Below, in pieces: positions 20,272 to 31,512 of a stretch of 64,000 nucleotides of DNA (the first letter of the stretch is position 1; each line of letters begins with the position of its first letter). Below the pieces are notes generated by a model. It was not told the origin of the DNA. It was given only the letters and a program-made list of their open reading frames with translations, and did no database searches. The position numbers and the translations under genes were made by a program. The DNA comes from Diploptera punctata (taxonomy: Eukaryota > Arthropoda > Insecta > Blattodea > Blaberidae). The stretch is taken from NCBI GenBank assembly GCA_030220185.1, contig JASPKZ010007295.1:1006001-1070000 (forward strand). Direction: 5' to 3'.

Positions 20272-21530
20272 TGACATGGATGTAGTTAACAGATCTAATC
20301 CTCTAATCAGGAAGCTATATATTTCAAATTTCAGACCAAAAGGTGACAATTGTACAACTGTGCAGTCTTTTCAGTGCATATGGCAGAGTAGTAGACGTCT
20401 ATATAATGAGAAGAAAGAAGAAATTTGGATTTGCGACTTTCAAAAATTCGGAGGATGCACAGTGAGTGTTGAGCCTGAAAACAAAAATTAGGCTGCAAGA
20501 AGGATCCTTTACTTGGCACCAGTTGAAAATCGCCTACAACCAATTGAAATGCTGGATGTGTTACAATCAAGTGGGACAGCTGCCAGAAGGAAGAATCCAC
20601 ATCATCCTGTAAACAAGATTCAGATGTCTCGAGTGTGTCATCACAAGAAGAAGCGACTGAAGACAAAATGAAAATGAAGGAATGTAAAATCAATTATCTT
20701 ATTAATGATGACTGCTTGAGCACGTGTTCTCATTTTTAAACATCAGAGATAGAATACAAATAGAAAGAGTTTGTAATAAATGATGTTGATGGACATGTGG
20801 TTATGTCAGAAACATCTGGATTTCTCTTCAGTTTTCCCCAAATACTGTTACCGTGTAGACATGCATTCCATGGAGTCAGTCCTTAAAAGATGTGGTCAAA
20901 ATCTATCCAGTTTATTTCTCAAATAAATTTAAATACCATCGAAGATGCTTTTAAAATCATTGCCCTCTACTGTAAGAATCTGCATCACCTTAAACTGGAA
21001 CATTTAACCATGATATCACATAGTTTCGAGCTTCTGGCTGATGTGTATAGTAAACTAAGTTATTTGAGTGTGATCTTCTGTGAAGATGCCTCAGATAAAG
21101 ATTACCAAAATCTATTCAGAGCTTGTCCTCTGCTGGAAACTTTGTTGCTCGAAATTAACATGAGTATAAATGGAAAGTGTTTGTATGGACTGAAAGACAC
21201 TTGATTGAAATACTTGGTTCTGGACAAATGTCGCAACTTGTGGCCTGAGAATCTGATGAATGCGCTGTGTAAACTGGAACATCTCAAACACCTCAGTCTC
21301 AAGGGTTGTTATATTAAACTCACCAGCCGAGATCTTTTACCCTTGCTCAAACACTTCCTAGACTTCAGGCGTTATCAATAATAATTGGATATTTCCCATT
21401 ATGCAAATGGGATTCCCTAGAAGCAGTTGGAAATTTTAGGGATTTGATACAACTAAACATACAATTCAATCTTTCAGTCAATGATGAAGTCATGAAAACC
21501 ATTGTTATGTTGATATTTTTGGCATTGCTG
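20272..21530 (+). pseudogene. processed pseudogene of an RRM/F-box/LRR protein
   Basis: Frames joined by several frameshifts give, in order: an RRM (LYISNFRPKG at about 20312, then SAYGRVVDVYIMRRKKKFGF and ATFKNSEDAQ to 20460); an F-box near 20700-20790 (HVFSFLNIRDRIQIERVCNK); and leucine-rich repeats (ESVLKRCGQNLSSLFLK at about 20875, ALYCKNLHHLKLEHLTMISH, ACPLLETLLLEI, HLKHLSLKGC, then LIQLNIQFNLSVNDEVM). This order is known in an arthropod and nematode family of putative RNA-binding F-box proteins, exemplified by worm EEED8.10. No introns interrupt about 1.2 kb of mRNA-like sequence, and stops occur throughout, so it is a dead retrocopy in a receptor intron. It has no role in the host gene. 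Confidence 0.7.
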
Positions 21531-21564
21531 AATTTTAGACCATTTAGTCACAAAAAAATAAATA

Positions 21565-21690
21565 TTACCAGGGTGCACCATGTGGAGTTAGGTCATCGTC
21601 TGGGAATTATGCAACCTTCAGCTTGTCCATTATGTAACATTGAAGAAACTATGGATCGGCAGCATCTTCAACAGTCCTAATCCCACGAAA
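21565..21690 (+). mobile_element. non-LTR retrotransposon C-terminal scrap
   Basis: The frame 21444-21680 switches from the F-box pseudogene to VELGHRLGIMQPSACPLCNI and EETMDRQHL, the CPxC...E-x-x-x-H-L motif of jockey/R1-like proteins. It adjoins the pseudogene's 3' end, suggesting nested insertion or a chimeric retrocopy. Confidence 0.55.
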
Positions 21691-22459
21691 AAAGCTGAAC
21701 AATACTGGGAAGCCAGATTGAAGTTGTTTCAATTCTTTTATTTGCTTAGTTAATGACACTTGTACCATGTAACTAGTTATCAGATAATTAAATTTATAAT
21801 AAATTATTTTTCCAGTCATCAATGTTTTATACTGATTCTAAATTACTTATTATGTCTGGTGCAGTGAGATATGATACACTACCATGTGAATAACAATCCA
21901 AGATCACATGAGAATCAGAAATTCAATTATGTATCGCACATTTTTTTCTTATTAAATTACTCCTTAGTATATACTTTTACATGAGAGGGGAAGCTTATCA
22001 ATGGCCTGGTTTGTTTAAAATTATTCTAATTGTTTTCTAACTCTTAATTTCTTTGTACCGTACTTGAAGTAAATCCCAATTTTATATTCCTGTAATTAAT
22101 CATTATCATTCTTTTTTCATGTTTGATTTCTAGGATTCTTTAAAATTATGACCAATTTATTCCCTTAGACTTGAACTTTTCCTTTATTTACTTTTTTAAT
22201 ACAATTTCCTGTTCTGATCAGTTTCTCATAATTTAATACTTCCATCTTTTTCCACTCTCTTCCTCTTTGTTTTGCTTTTATATTTAAATTTAGCTTCATT
22301 TTGGTAATATTGGTTTTATATTCTTTATATTTGAGCATATTGTTATCCAATTTACTTTTACTTTTCACATGTCTAGATCCTTTCAATAATATCATTACAT
22401 TGTCCATTCTTGTTTTCCTTATACAGTATTTTACATAATATCTTCCTCTCCGAGTTTAA

Positions 22460-22544
22460 CCCTCTGCATGCCACTGGTAAAACCTCTTGTGTCAAAGATT
22501 TAAATCACGCCCGCCGATGTGATTGGCTTTGCACACCTAAAGGG
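22460..22544. mobile_element. 85-bp MITE flanked by TTAA
   Basis: Starts CCCTCTGCATGCCA and ends CACCTAAAGGG, with TTAA on both sides (22456-22459, 22545-22548). A related copy with the same ends and flanks is at 50029-50158. TTAA target and CCCT ends fit piggyBac-type non-autonomous elements. TIRs are short, so superfamily assignment is tentative. Confidence 0.6.
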
Positions 22545-22828
22545 TTAAAACTAATTCAATCTCCATTTAAAGTGTTTTCATTTTAATACAAATAAAAAAT
22601 GTATTTAGATCTTGCTAGTTCATTATTTTTTTAAACAAGTTTTTGGTCATGTAGGATGCATTTAAATATTTTTGCATAATAAATTTTGTAAGTATGAATT
22701 ATGTTTGACTGTCCAATCTCTTGACATATTATTCAATGCAACTTGATCATTACCATTCACAGTATCCTCCAAGATTAATTTATCAATATATTTGCATAAT
22801 ATTTTTTTCTTATTTATTTTTTGCACAG

Positions 22829-23034
22829 TTTTGGTCATCCGATTTTCAAGAATCGATTTAATATGAGTCCTGCTGGAGAAGTGAAATTCAATTCGCAGTT
22901 ACCGTTTGATTTTGAATACAAACTGCTCTTCTCAGCTCCAGTTAAACTCCATCCGAATATCACATACAAATTGGAAGTTTCTGTCTTGGACAACAGGGGA
23001 TGTGGGGGACCTGCAGAAAATGCAATGTTCTCAT
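22829..23034 (+). CDS. tor: receptor tyrosine kinase exon: second half of FN3 domain
   Basis: Acceptor TTTTTTGCACAG ends at 22828 and donor GTAAGT starts at 23035. In phase 2 it encodes FGHPIFKNRFNMSPAGEVKF, then LPFDFEYKLLFSAPVKLHPN and ITYKLEVSVLDNRGCGGPAE. The ending Y-K-L-E-V-S-V-L-D-N-R-G-x-G-G-P-A-E is the classical F to G strand region of an FN3 domain near a membrane. Its entry phase matches 14697 and its exit phase (1) matches the microexon at 26341. One potential N-glycosylation site is visible (NIT). It is extracellular, just before the membrane. Confidence 0.8.
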
Positions 23035-23336
23035 GTAAGTTACATCTTGGTCACAATATGATTTAATGCAATTTAAAATACAAAATAAAAAAAAATAGTA
23101 ACAACACAGAACTGATTTAAATCACAAAAAATATAAAACACAATGAAATAATGACAAACATTTCATCTCACAAAAATAGTAATGAAATCAATGTAGTTTA
23201 TATCAACTAAATTGCCACGAACAAATTAGATTAGACAGTGGCATTTGAGATTCATAATTAAGAGGTCTTCAATTATTTTTTATTCAATCATTCAAGGCAA
23301 AATGCTAGGTCAGAATTGCATTATAAAAATACAATA

Positions 23337-24215
23337 GGAAGTAACATTATGAGGTTCTACTTAATAAATAAGTTGGGTCGGCATTCATATTACCTCATAA
23401 GACAAAAAATTAAAATATGTACCTGTTGGCAGGTGCTGTCATTCTCAACTGTGTTAAAATATTATATTTAAAATGTTATTCTATCTTCAAGCCATAGTTA
23501 GTCCAAAAACATTCAAGACTAAAAGTGTATAAAACACTGGCTCTTCCAACTCTATTGTATGGTAGCAAAGTATAGACGTTGAAACAGAAGGACATACAGA
23601 TACTTAGATCTGCTGAAATGAGATACCTTAAGATGACTGCAGGATACACACTATTAGATTACAAAAAAAAAAAAAAAAAAGAAGACATCATCTAAAGAAC
23701 AATTACACATGGAACCTTTAGAAAACAAAATGTTTGATTATAAGTCAAGATGGATGCAACATGTTCAGCGAATGGAAGATCACAGAATACTCAAACAAAT
23801 GTTACGATATCAACCTGCAGGAAGAAGAAGACCAGGACATCCACTCAAAACACTTTTGGATGGTATTTCTCTTGTGGCCGAAACAGGTCAACAAATGGCC
23901 TAAATTCGTGAATGTACTATGATGATGATGATGAAAATGTTATCTGGAGGCCTTTCAGAAGTTAACTTCCATCATCAGCAGGATGAGCGTCTGCTTCTAT
24001 TGTTGTTTACGACATTAGTAGCAACTACTAATGACACTTCGAGTCTACAACATCATAAACAACAATAACTAGTAGCAGACACTCATCCTGCTGATGATGT
24101 AAGTTAACTTCTAAAAGGCCTCCAGATAATATTTTAAATATAATATTTTAACACAGTTGAGGACGACGGCAAATGCCAACAGACATATATTTTAATTTTT
24201 TATCTTATGACTATT
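23337..24215. mobile_element. PLE-type inverted repeat with a LINE fragment between the arms
   Basis: Outer arms: AGGAAGTAACATTATGAGGT at 23337 begins the left end, and the left arm near 23370-23485 (ACCTGTTGGCAGGTGCTGTC, TCAACTGTGTTAAAATATTA) is inverted at 24125-24215. Inner arms at 23938-24020 and 24050-24135 (GGAGGCCTTTCAGAAGTTAA, GGATGAGCGTCTGCTTCT) form a tight palindrome. Hammerhead-like cores lie at 23947-23978 (-) and 24091-24122 (+, GAAA changed to AAAA). The LINE piece at 23520-23935 sits inside. Confidence 0.65.
23520..23935 (+). mobile_element. non-LTR retrotransposon C-terminal fragment
   Basis: Encodes LPTLLYGSKVWTLKQKD, EMRYLKMTAGYT, then SRWMQHVQRMEDHRILKQML and AGRRRPGHPLKTLLDG. 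These are the RTE-like post-RT and tail motifs. A 17-base A run at about 23664-23681 and frameshifts break it. It ends in (GAT)n near 23925. Confidence 0.7.
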
Positions 24216-24242
24216 TACCTCAAAGGAATTTTATATGAATTT

Positions 24243-24560
24243 TATTAGTATTGATCTTGCCTCATTTTATTGTTTCTTCTAAGACATGTTTCAAAGCATA
24301 TTTATTCCTTCTTCAGTTGGTACAGACACTGGATCTGCATTCATCTTACCTCATATTTTGTTGTTTCTTTTAAGACATGTTTCAAAGCATCTTTGTTCAT
24401 TCTTCAGTTGGTATAGACACTGAGTCTGAGCATCTTTGAAACATGCCTTTCAAGGAATAATAAAGTATGAGATACAGAGTCAGGGTACCAACTGAAGAAT
24501 GAGCAAAGATGCTTTGAAACATGTCTTACAAGAGACAACAAAATATGAAGTAAGATTAAA
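24243..24560. mobile_element. PLE-type inverted repeats, three hammerhead-like cores
   Basis: TGTTTCTTCTAAGACATGTT and TCAAAGCAT appear twice in the same orientation (24271-24316, 24361-24408) and once inverted (24492-24540). Each carries the order CTGAAGA, spacer, hairpin with GCTTT, GAAA, CATGTC: at 24283-24316 (-), 24374-24407 (-) and 24492-24525 (+). The TACCTCATA / TATGAAGTAAGA boundary motif of the family flanks the outer ends. Confidence 0.65.
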
Positions 24561-25582
24561 GCAGATCCAACATATTTATTAGAATTTCATTACTAAAATA
24601 TTTTCATCCTTAATCTTCATTTCATAATTATTTTAAAATTATATTCATTGAATATGTAATAATAACATGCCTGATGCAACAATAGATATACACTCTAAGG
24701 GCACTTTCACATACACCGACAAAACCAGAGCTGGTAATGGTGATGGCACCGAATGCAATGTAATCAAATGAGAGCTTTCACACATAAGCCCGAGAAATTT
24801 ACCAGCCTGGCAGCCAACAATGCTAAATGCAGTCTGTGTTGAACTTGACAATTCGGATGCCGGTGAGGTGTTTGTCATTTAATTACACATCAGTATTGCA
24901 GTTGTTCTCATCGCGATCAGTCTTTCATTGATTTCCTATATTTCTGTCATTGCAAAAATGAGTAAATTGTTCAAGTACAATGTGACATTGATAGAACTTG
25001 GGAAAGTAAACAATGCAATGGGATAAAACATCTAATTAATAAAATCGAAAATGAAAGACATGGAATGAAGCATATCCATTTTTCAAAGATGATTTCCAAC
25101 AAAAAGGACAAAAATAGGTAATAATATGCTCTAATAAATGGTTGGAGGTAGACATTTGGCTGTCAATGGCTCTGGTTTTGTCAATGTGTGAAAATGTCCC
25201 TTAGCAATGGAACTGGTGTGTGTGAAAGTGCCCTAAAGGTATATAGGCCTACTGGTAAAAAAAAATTGTATAACGTAAGATGATATATGTCCCAAAACAA
25301 AATACAGAATTTGTACAGAATAAAAATCTGACAATTGAAAAGATTTTATCTATCTCTGTAATAAATTTACATAATATATTATTATCTCAGTGATGTGTTG
25401 GAATTATAAGTACAGTTCTCATAGGAACAGAACAAATTTATTATGTTTTTTAATTTCCAACAGACAGGCTATGGAAAAATGTGGAGTCAGAGGATATTTA
25501 TAGTAAAACAAAAGTCTTTACAATTTGATAATATCAAAGAAAATATTATTCTTATGTTCATTGTTATCATCATCATATTTGC

Positions 25583-25590
<8 letters not shown>
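24561..25590. other. intronic sequence with no firm feature
   Basis: Contains a local inverted repeat: GGGCACTTTCACACACACCA type words near 24700-24720 and 25205-25235 (GTGTGTGAAAGTGCCC) flank about 500 bases and may be ends of an old DNA element with termini related to CTAAGGGCACTTTCACA. Target duplication was not resolved. Confidence 0.4.
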
Positions 25591-25625
<35 letters not shown>

Positions 25626-25800
25626 ATTCCACGTGGGAAAGGAAAGAGAGGTCGACCTATATTTAAATGGATGGATGATGTAAGAAGAGGTATGATGGGG
25701 CTAGGTCTGGAAGAATTGGAATGGGAAGATAAGAGATGAATGGAGAAAAAAGATTAAAATTTAAAAAGCTTTGAGCACAGGAAGATGTTTTATTACATTG
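25590..25800 (+). mobile_element. (ATT)n microsatellite followed by retrotransposon tail
   Basis: A (TTA)n run at 25585-25625 leads into IPRGKGKRGRPIFKWMDDVR, the RTE-like tail motif, then stop and an AATAAATAATTATTAA end near 25820. Translation of the microsatellite gives the isoleucine-rich part of the open frame 25443-25739, which is not a gene. Confidence 0.65.
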
Positions 25801-25837
25801 TAAATCTGTTTACAAATAAATAATTATTAATATTATC

Positions 25838-26325
25838 ATCATCTTCCTCTTATGATCCTCCTTTTGGATGGTCAATTCCAAATATGCCTCCAACCATCTC
25901 TATCTTCCCATGCTTTGCTTATTTTTAGTTCTTTCCAGTCGCATCCTCTCTCTTGTAGACTTTTCTTCACTTGGTTAATCCATCTTTCTCGTGGTCATTT
26001 TTCCTTGTATCTTGAGATTTAACAGTCTTTGTGGTAGTCTTTCCTTTTCCATTCTTTTTCAATGTCCAAACCATTTTATTCTACTTTTGTCTATGTCTGT
26101 TGTTAATTTTTTTACACTTAATGTCTTCCTGGTTTTGTCATATCTTATTCTATCTCTCCTTGTTTTATGTACCATTCCAGGTAATAATTTCATTTCTTTA
26201 GCTTGGATTCTGCTCAAGTCCTTCTTTGTATATGTCCAAGTCTCAGCTGCAAATGTTAGAACTGGTTTGAAATAATTTTTATATATTGTCATTTTACTCT
26301 TGGTGGTGATATACTCTAATAGATA
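25838..26325 (-). mobile_element. non-LTR retrotransposon fragment next to a microexon
   Basis: On the - strand it encodes KSKMTIYKNYFKPVLTFAAE, TWTYTKKDLSRIQAKEMKLL and KSRIKWFGH. This is the post-RT region of an RTE-like element. It ends about 15 bases before the acceptor of the exon at 26341, so the insertion is close to splice signals yet the branch-point and pyrimidine tract remain. Confidence 0.7.
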
Positions 26326-26340
26326 TTTCTTCCATTTCAG

Positions 26341-26378
26341 TACCAGTACATGCAATGATACTTTCTACAGCCCCACCA
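26341..26378 (+). CDS. tor: receptor tyrosine kinase microexon (38 bases)
   Basis: Acceptor TTCTTCCATTTCAG ends at 26340; donor GTAAGT starts at 26379. Entering in phase 1 it encodes PVHAMILSTAPP and leaves in phase 0. These are the phases required by the exons at 22829-23034 and 27756-27955, which do not fit each other directly. The peptide would lie between the FN3 domain and the membrane. Support is by splice sites and phase only, as 12 residues give no domain evidence. Confidence 0.55.
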
Positions 26379-26590
26379 GTAAGTATCTGAATTTTACATT
26401 TAAAAATCTAGAAAAATGCATACAAAAAGTTTACATGTGTGTATCAGTTTGTATGTATAATACCAAAGCTATGGACTGTTTATCCTTTAAGCTCTAACAA
26501 CAGATAGATGATACTAGAGGAACTATTTTAATTTATCTTCACCTGTTAATTTCATCTTTACATATACCTTCTTTTAGATTATATTTCCTA

Positions 26591-27405
26591 TTAGCTAATA
26601 ACCAGCATACGCTGCTACTCCTAAATAAATGTTAATGTGTTTCTACCACCAGCCTTGAGCTGCTATGCTTGCACGGGAATCAGCTTATCCCGATCTTCTT
26701 GGCATCAATGAAAGATAAAAATGGTTATTGTGAGTTACCCATAAAAGATAAACATATGCTATTGCAGACATTTTTGTAGAGTTTTTTGAGATACTCAATT
26801 CCGTGTACAATAATTTGGTATATTTGTTATGGTTTAGGCAGCATAAGCCATTTAAGCATCAAAATAGGGACTTTATTTCAAGTTTCTCACTACAAAGGAT
26901 GATGTTTAGGGGTGAAGTGATTGAGTATTACAACTCTCTTATAGCCTATGTTCATCCCCGGAATTTTTTAAAAAGCCCCATACAATCGGATGAACAGTAT
27001 GGCAGAGCATGCTCGCCCGGGAATCTACTTATCCCAATCTTCTTGGAATCAATGAAAGACAAAAATGATTATTGTGAGTTATCCGTAAAAGATAAACATA
27101 TGCTGTCAGAGACTTTTTTGTAGAGTTTTTTGAGATATTCAATTCTGTGTACATTAATTTGGTGTATTTGTTATGGTTTAGGCAGCGTAAGCCATTTAAG
27201 CATCAAAGTAGGGACTTTATTTCATGTTTTTCAGTACAAAGGATGATTTTTAGGGGTGAAGGGGTTGAGTATTACAACTCTCTTATAGCCTATGTTCATC
27301 CCGCGAATCTCCTGAACATTTTGCAAAAAACCCCATCAAAGTCGGATCAATGGTATGGCCGCGCATAGAATACGAACAAACAAACATTAATATTTATATA
27401 TTAGA
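26591..27405 (-). mobile_element. non-autonomous Helitron, inverted
   Basis: On the - strand it starts TC (27404-27405) with TAATATATAAATATTAATG and repeated TTTG, and ends CTAA (26591-26594) with a host T beyond. Internally duplicated like 2582-4184: CGGGAATCTACTTATCCCAAT type segments occur at about 26680-26720 and 27015-27050, each with a TTTTTTGAGATA unit. The two 70-106 residue frames (26803-27123, 27147-27368) are translations of the duplicated unit. Confidence 0.75.
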
Positions 27406-27755
27406 TTGTTATATGTTATCTAATTACAAAACTACTTTAATTTCATCTCTCCGTCCATGGTTCTTAATATTTTTACATTGTGTTCCAATCCCTGCCTTTT
27501 ACCTTTTTGTCTCTCTTCAAGTGATCACTCCATTTTATAATTTTCTCTGAAATTTCATTTTCTGTATTTAAAGTTTAATGTGATTTGGAATTTTGATGTA
27601 TTCACATAACATTTTGGCTTAAGTTGATCACTGTCTTTGTATGTGTGTGTATATTCATTGTCAGAATGTGGGCTGTCTTATCTTGTAACAATACTGGAAT
27701 GAATAATGCCCAATACACACACACTTACAAAATTTAAAACAATGAAGGATTTCAG

Positions 27756-27955
27756 GTTGTTGTTGATAATGGCTCATTGCAGCGAGTGCTGGTGACAGTG
27801 TTGCCAATTGTGACATTTCTGGTGGTGTGTATGCTTGCTGCACTGACATTGTGGCAACGTTGTGGAGGATGTATTCGCCGCAAGTTAAGAGATGGTAGAC
27901 TACAACCAATACATAGTAGCTGGCGAGGAGTGTATAAAGCAGTTAGCATTGACAG
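27756..27955 (+). CDS. tor: receptor tyrosine kinase exon: transmembrane segment
   Basis: Encodes VVVDNGSLQRVLVTVLPIVT then FLVVCMLAALTLWQRCGGCI and RRKLRDGRLQPIHSS. The 22-residue hydrophobic run from VLVTVLP to AALTLW is a single membrane-spanning helix, followed by a basic stop-transfer sequence (QRCGGCIRRKLRDGR). Acceptor is GGATTTCAG ending 27755 (an alternative TTGCAG at 27782 is also in frame and would shorten the exon by 27 bases); donor GTCAG starts 27956. It exits in phase 2, matching 31513. Orientation is type I, with the kinase in the cytosol. Confidence 0.8.
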
Positions 27956-28254
27956 GTCAGTTTTTTGCTTCTCATTTCATCTAATTTGACAATCATATCT
28001 CATATGTCTGAAAGAAACTGTACATTCTAATTCATAGTGACAATAAAATATTTAATATATCTTTGCCACAACTCCATGATCTCTCCATGTACAACAACTG
28101 AAGGGCCATAACTTTGTTGTCAGTACCATTCAAAATCCTTTCAAGAATAATTTTTAACTCTACACTTTTAAAATTCATTTTTAAGCACTGTTGAGGTTAT
28201 GTAATAAAAAAATATGAAATTAGTACCTGACGAAACAGTCATCCTCAACTAAAA

Positions 28255-28790
28255 TAAATTTCTGTTAGAAAACTTATCTTGGATATTATCTCTCTATCTG
28301 GGATGAAAAGGATATCCCTGAAAAAATTACTAGTTATAATAAAAGTTTGGGAATTATTAATCAAGTTATGAAACCATCCCTTGTACAAAAGAACACCAGA
28401 TTATGTTTATATAACACCTTGGCTAGACCAGTGTTGATCTATGGTAGTGAAGCATGGACACTAAAAAGACAACATGAAAGCAGAATAATACTTGTGAAAT
28501 GAGATTCATGCGCAGAACAGTGGGTTACACCAGATGGGATCAGAAAAGGAACACCGATATCTTAGAAGAATTGAAGACTACATCAATTTTGGAATATATT
28601 AAACAGTACCAATTAAATTGGAAACACCATCTTGAAAGAATGAGTTCAAATCGGATCCCCAAAGCTGTTTATAATTATATACCAAGAGGACGAAGATCTC
28701 TAGGCCGTCTTATGAAACGCTGGAGGGAAAATTTTTTATAGGATCGTAATAGGCCTTGGCCTAATACTTGGAAGGAAGAAGAAGAAGAAG
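28255..28790 (+). mobile_element. non-LTR retrotransposon 3' part, family G copy 1
   Basis: Encodes INQVMKPSLVQKNTRLCLYN, TLARPVLIYGSEAWTLKRQH, MRFMRRTVGYTRWDQKRNTD and NWKHHLERMSSNRIPKAVYN, then PRGRRSLGRLMKRW. It ends in (GAA)n at about 28778-28793. Copies 2 and 3 are on the - strand at 49560-50024 and 63473-64000. One frameshift near 28495 separates the two frames. Confidence 0.8.
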
Positions 28791-28967
28791 AAAACTTTGT
28801 CAAGTAGTTAAAATATGAAGACCTTTCAGAACAATGTTTCATCTTCTGCATTTCAACTGGTACTAATGTTGATGTACAAGTTATACAATGGATTCAGACC
28901 TGCATGTGTGTTCTCGTTGAGCAAGTTGTAATATCAGCTTCTTTTAAGATTTCTATGTCTTCTAGGA

Positions 28968-30848
28968 AGTATGTGAACAGTAAAATCCTTGAAGTGGTAA
29001 TATTGTAACTGTTCCTGTGTGAGATTTGCTTCTTGAATTGTGAATACATCAATTTGGTGGTCAGATAGCATTTTTGTAAGTTCAGTCTTTTTAGCTTGTG
29101 ATAGTCCTCCAGTATTCCACTGGAGGATTTTGATCAAGTTTGGTTTGGTATATTTGTTTCCTTGAAGAAAGGTCCCCGTCCGGAGATCCGAATGGGGGAC
29201 TATTTTACCTCCGGATTTGTATTTCTTTTCCAAGGCTTCATGTTTGTATTGGAGTAACAATAAACTAGTTGTAACCGTTTAGTAGTAGGCACCACATGTG
29301 GTGGTTACGTCACCCATTGAGAGAAAGTAGGTATAGGAAGGAAGGAGAAATGAACCCCTAGGCCTCGAGTACTCTAATACCATCAGGGTCGAAAGAAACA
29401 AGAGGTCAGTCAAGGGAGACTGGATAGAAAAGTTGAAAGAGGGAATTGGTATGGGGAGGAGAAGTAATACCAATTCAGTCAAAAAAGAAAAACTCACCAA
29501 GCTGACCAGTGCTTGTTGGTGAGTAGCCCTTCCCTTTCGTTCATCATGCATAAGCATGATTACTAACAGCTGCACCACGAGAAGGTGAGGGATTGGACAC
29601 TAGGTTACTGTCCAGGTCGGTTCCTTTAAGCCTTCGATGGAAGGAATTAAAGGGTCTCCTCTCTGTTAAAAACAGTAGCCGTTAAAACAACACCAATCAC
29701 TGCCATGCAAATCTTAACAAATAACCCAAACATAGCATCTGAAATTGAGAAAACAGCAGTCACACAGTATGAAAAATTTTTAAGGCTACCCCATAATAAC
29801 TGGACCCAAAGAAAACCACAAGTATGTTTAAAATCTCAGCAAAGCTTCCTAAGCATTGTACAAGAAATCAAACAGAAATTGCAACTTCCACATTCAAAAG
29901 AAAATATGCAGATGAGAAACAACCCTCTAGAATTTGGAAATCGAATATAACCTTCATTTAACAGAAGACATCATGAAATCTGAAACTCCTCCATATATTT
30001 TAAAACAAATGTCACTGGAAATGATAAATCTAAGATACCCAGCTCCTGAATGGATACATATTTTTACAGATGGCTCCAGCCTACCAAATGATGGTGGCAC
30101 TGGTGCTGGTGCAGTATGTCCACTTTTTTCCTTTTATCGTAAACTAAACACAAATTCAACAAACTTTGATGGCGAAATTCTAGCAATTTTCTTAAGTTTA
30201 CAAAATCTTTTATATCACATCCAAAAATTTACAAAAGTTGTAATTCTATGTGACTCCAAAGCAGCCATTCTTGCTATAACACGAGACACAACACCCAAAA
30301 GCATCAAAATTATCGAATGTCACAAAATGATAAACATTTATCCCGTCTACATAAAAAAGTTGTACTTCAATGGATTCCGGCCCATTGTGGAGTGACAGGC
30401 AATGAAATAGCCGATTTTCTAGCCAAGAAAGGGTAGCAAAATTGTTTCAAACCCAACTTCTGCTCCAGTTTCCTTTCACTCTATCAAAAGAATTATCTCA
30501 AATAAATACATCAATAAACTTAGAGAAGAATACACCACCAAAACATCTGGAAAGGAATGGGAAAATCTACAAGCTTATGACATTACTACATTACAAAGAA
30601 AATCTGCAGTAGCAACATTCAGACTGCTAACGGGACATGACTGCTTGAATAAACACCTACACAGAATTGGCATAACAGATTCACCTAAATGCCCTTTTTG
30701 CAATTTAAATGAAGATATGGAAAGAAACCATCTCCTCCGTTGTCCAGCTTTCGTAGAAGAGACCAGCCTTTCTGCTAAATATTGGAGTGCAAGAGAGCGA
30801 ATGATTTCATTATCAAGTGCTCAACATTAGATACCAACCAACCAACCC
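28968..30848. mobile_element. R1/jockey-like LINE with inverted 5' end (twin-priming structure)
   Basis: Left half, on the - strand: 5' leader (about 29690 to 29280) and the start of an endonuclease domain (29260-28968: LIKILQWNTGGLSQAKKTEL, DHQIDVFTIQEANLTQEQLQ). Right half, + strand: a connector and an RNase H domain (29934-30440: HIFTDGSSLPNDGGTGAGAV, FDGEILAIF, VVILCDSKAAILAI, then after a frameshift WIPAHCGVTGNEIADFLAKK). It ends with the C-terminal zinc-like motif CPFCNLNEDMERNHLLRCP (about 30680) and (ACCA)n. The D, E, D residues of RNase H are present. ATGTCTTCTAGGA occurs at both outer edges (28955-28967, 30849-30861). The middle of the element, including reverse transcriptase, is absent. 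Confidence 0.75.
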
Positions 30849-31512
30849 ATGTCTTCTAGGATGCTAATCTTGTTGATTACAGGAGTATGGAAAGACATGG
30901 TGAGAAATAAAAAGGTTTGATGCTATCATTTAAAAAAAGTAAATGCAACATGATCTTACATAACTGGCATTTTAAAGAAGTAATGCTATGAGATTTTATT
31001 TAACAATCATTTAAGTGAATAAGAATTTACACATCAACTCATATATTGCATAATATCCAGAATTGGTTTCAAAGAGCTGTTCCTTCATTTTAAACTTGAT
31101 TCTGACTATTATATTTAAAAAATCCATCATGTAAAAACTGAATAAACTACGGAAGTCATATTTATGGTCCATTTTACTTGTTTACACAATGTATACTTCT
31201 TTTGTTATCCCTAATGGTTTAATTTTTCTGGTTAATGAACTTGATGATAAAGCAAAAATTGCTGTTGCTAGAGCATTAATGGACACACATACTTAAATTT
31301 TGGTCATATTCATTTTTAGTGGCTATTGGGTATAATTGGTGAAAATCTGTAAACTTTTTTCAATTATCTTCTCATGAGAACAACCAATTTCCTAATATGA
31401 ACTCTGAGGTGTAAAATCTGATTCATTTAATGATGATCTTAGATGTTAATGCACAAGTAAATAACGATGAAATAAAAAATATACTATCTAATGTATTATT
31501 TTCTTCTCACAG

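Noticed and set aside
25443..25739. 98-residue open frame as a receptor exon (a TTTCCAACAG acceptor precedes it)
   Set aside because: It runs through an (ATT)n repeat into a LINE tail, and its phase is not needed to link the neighbouring exons.
26803..27368. Two related open frames as a duplicated gene
   Set aside because: They are translations of the internal duplication of an inverted Helitron.
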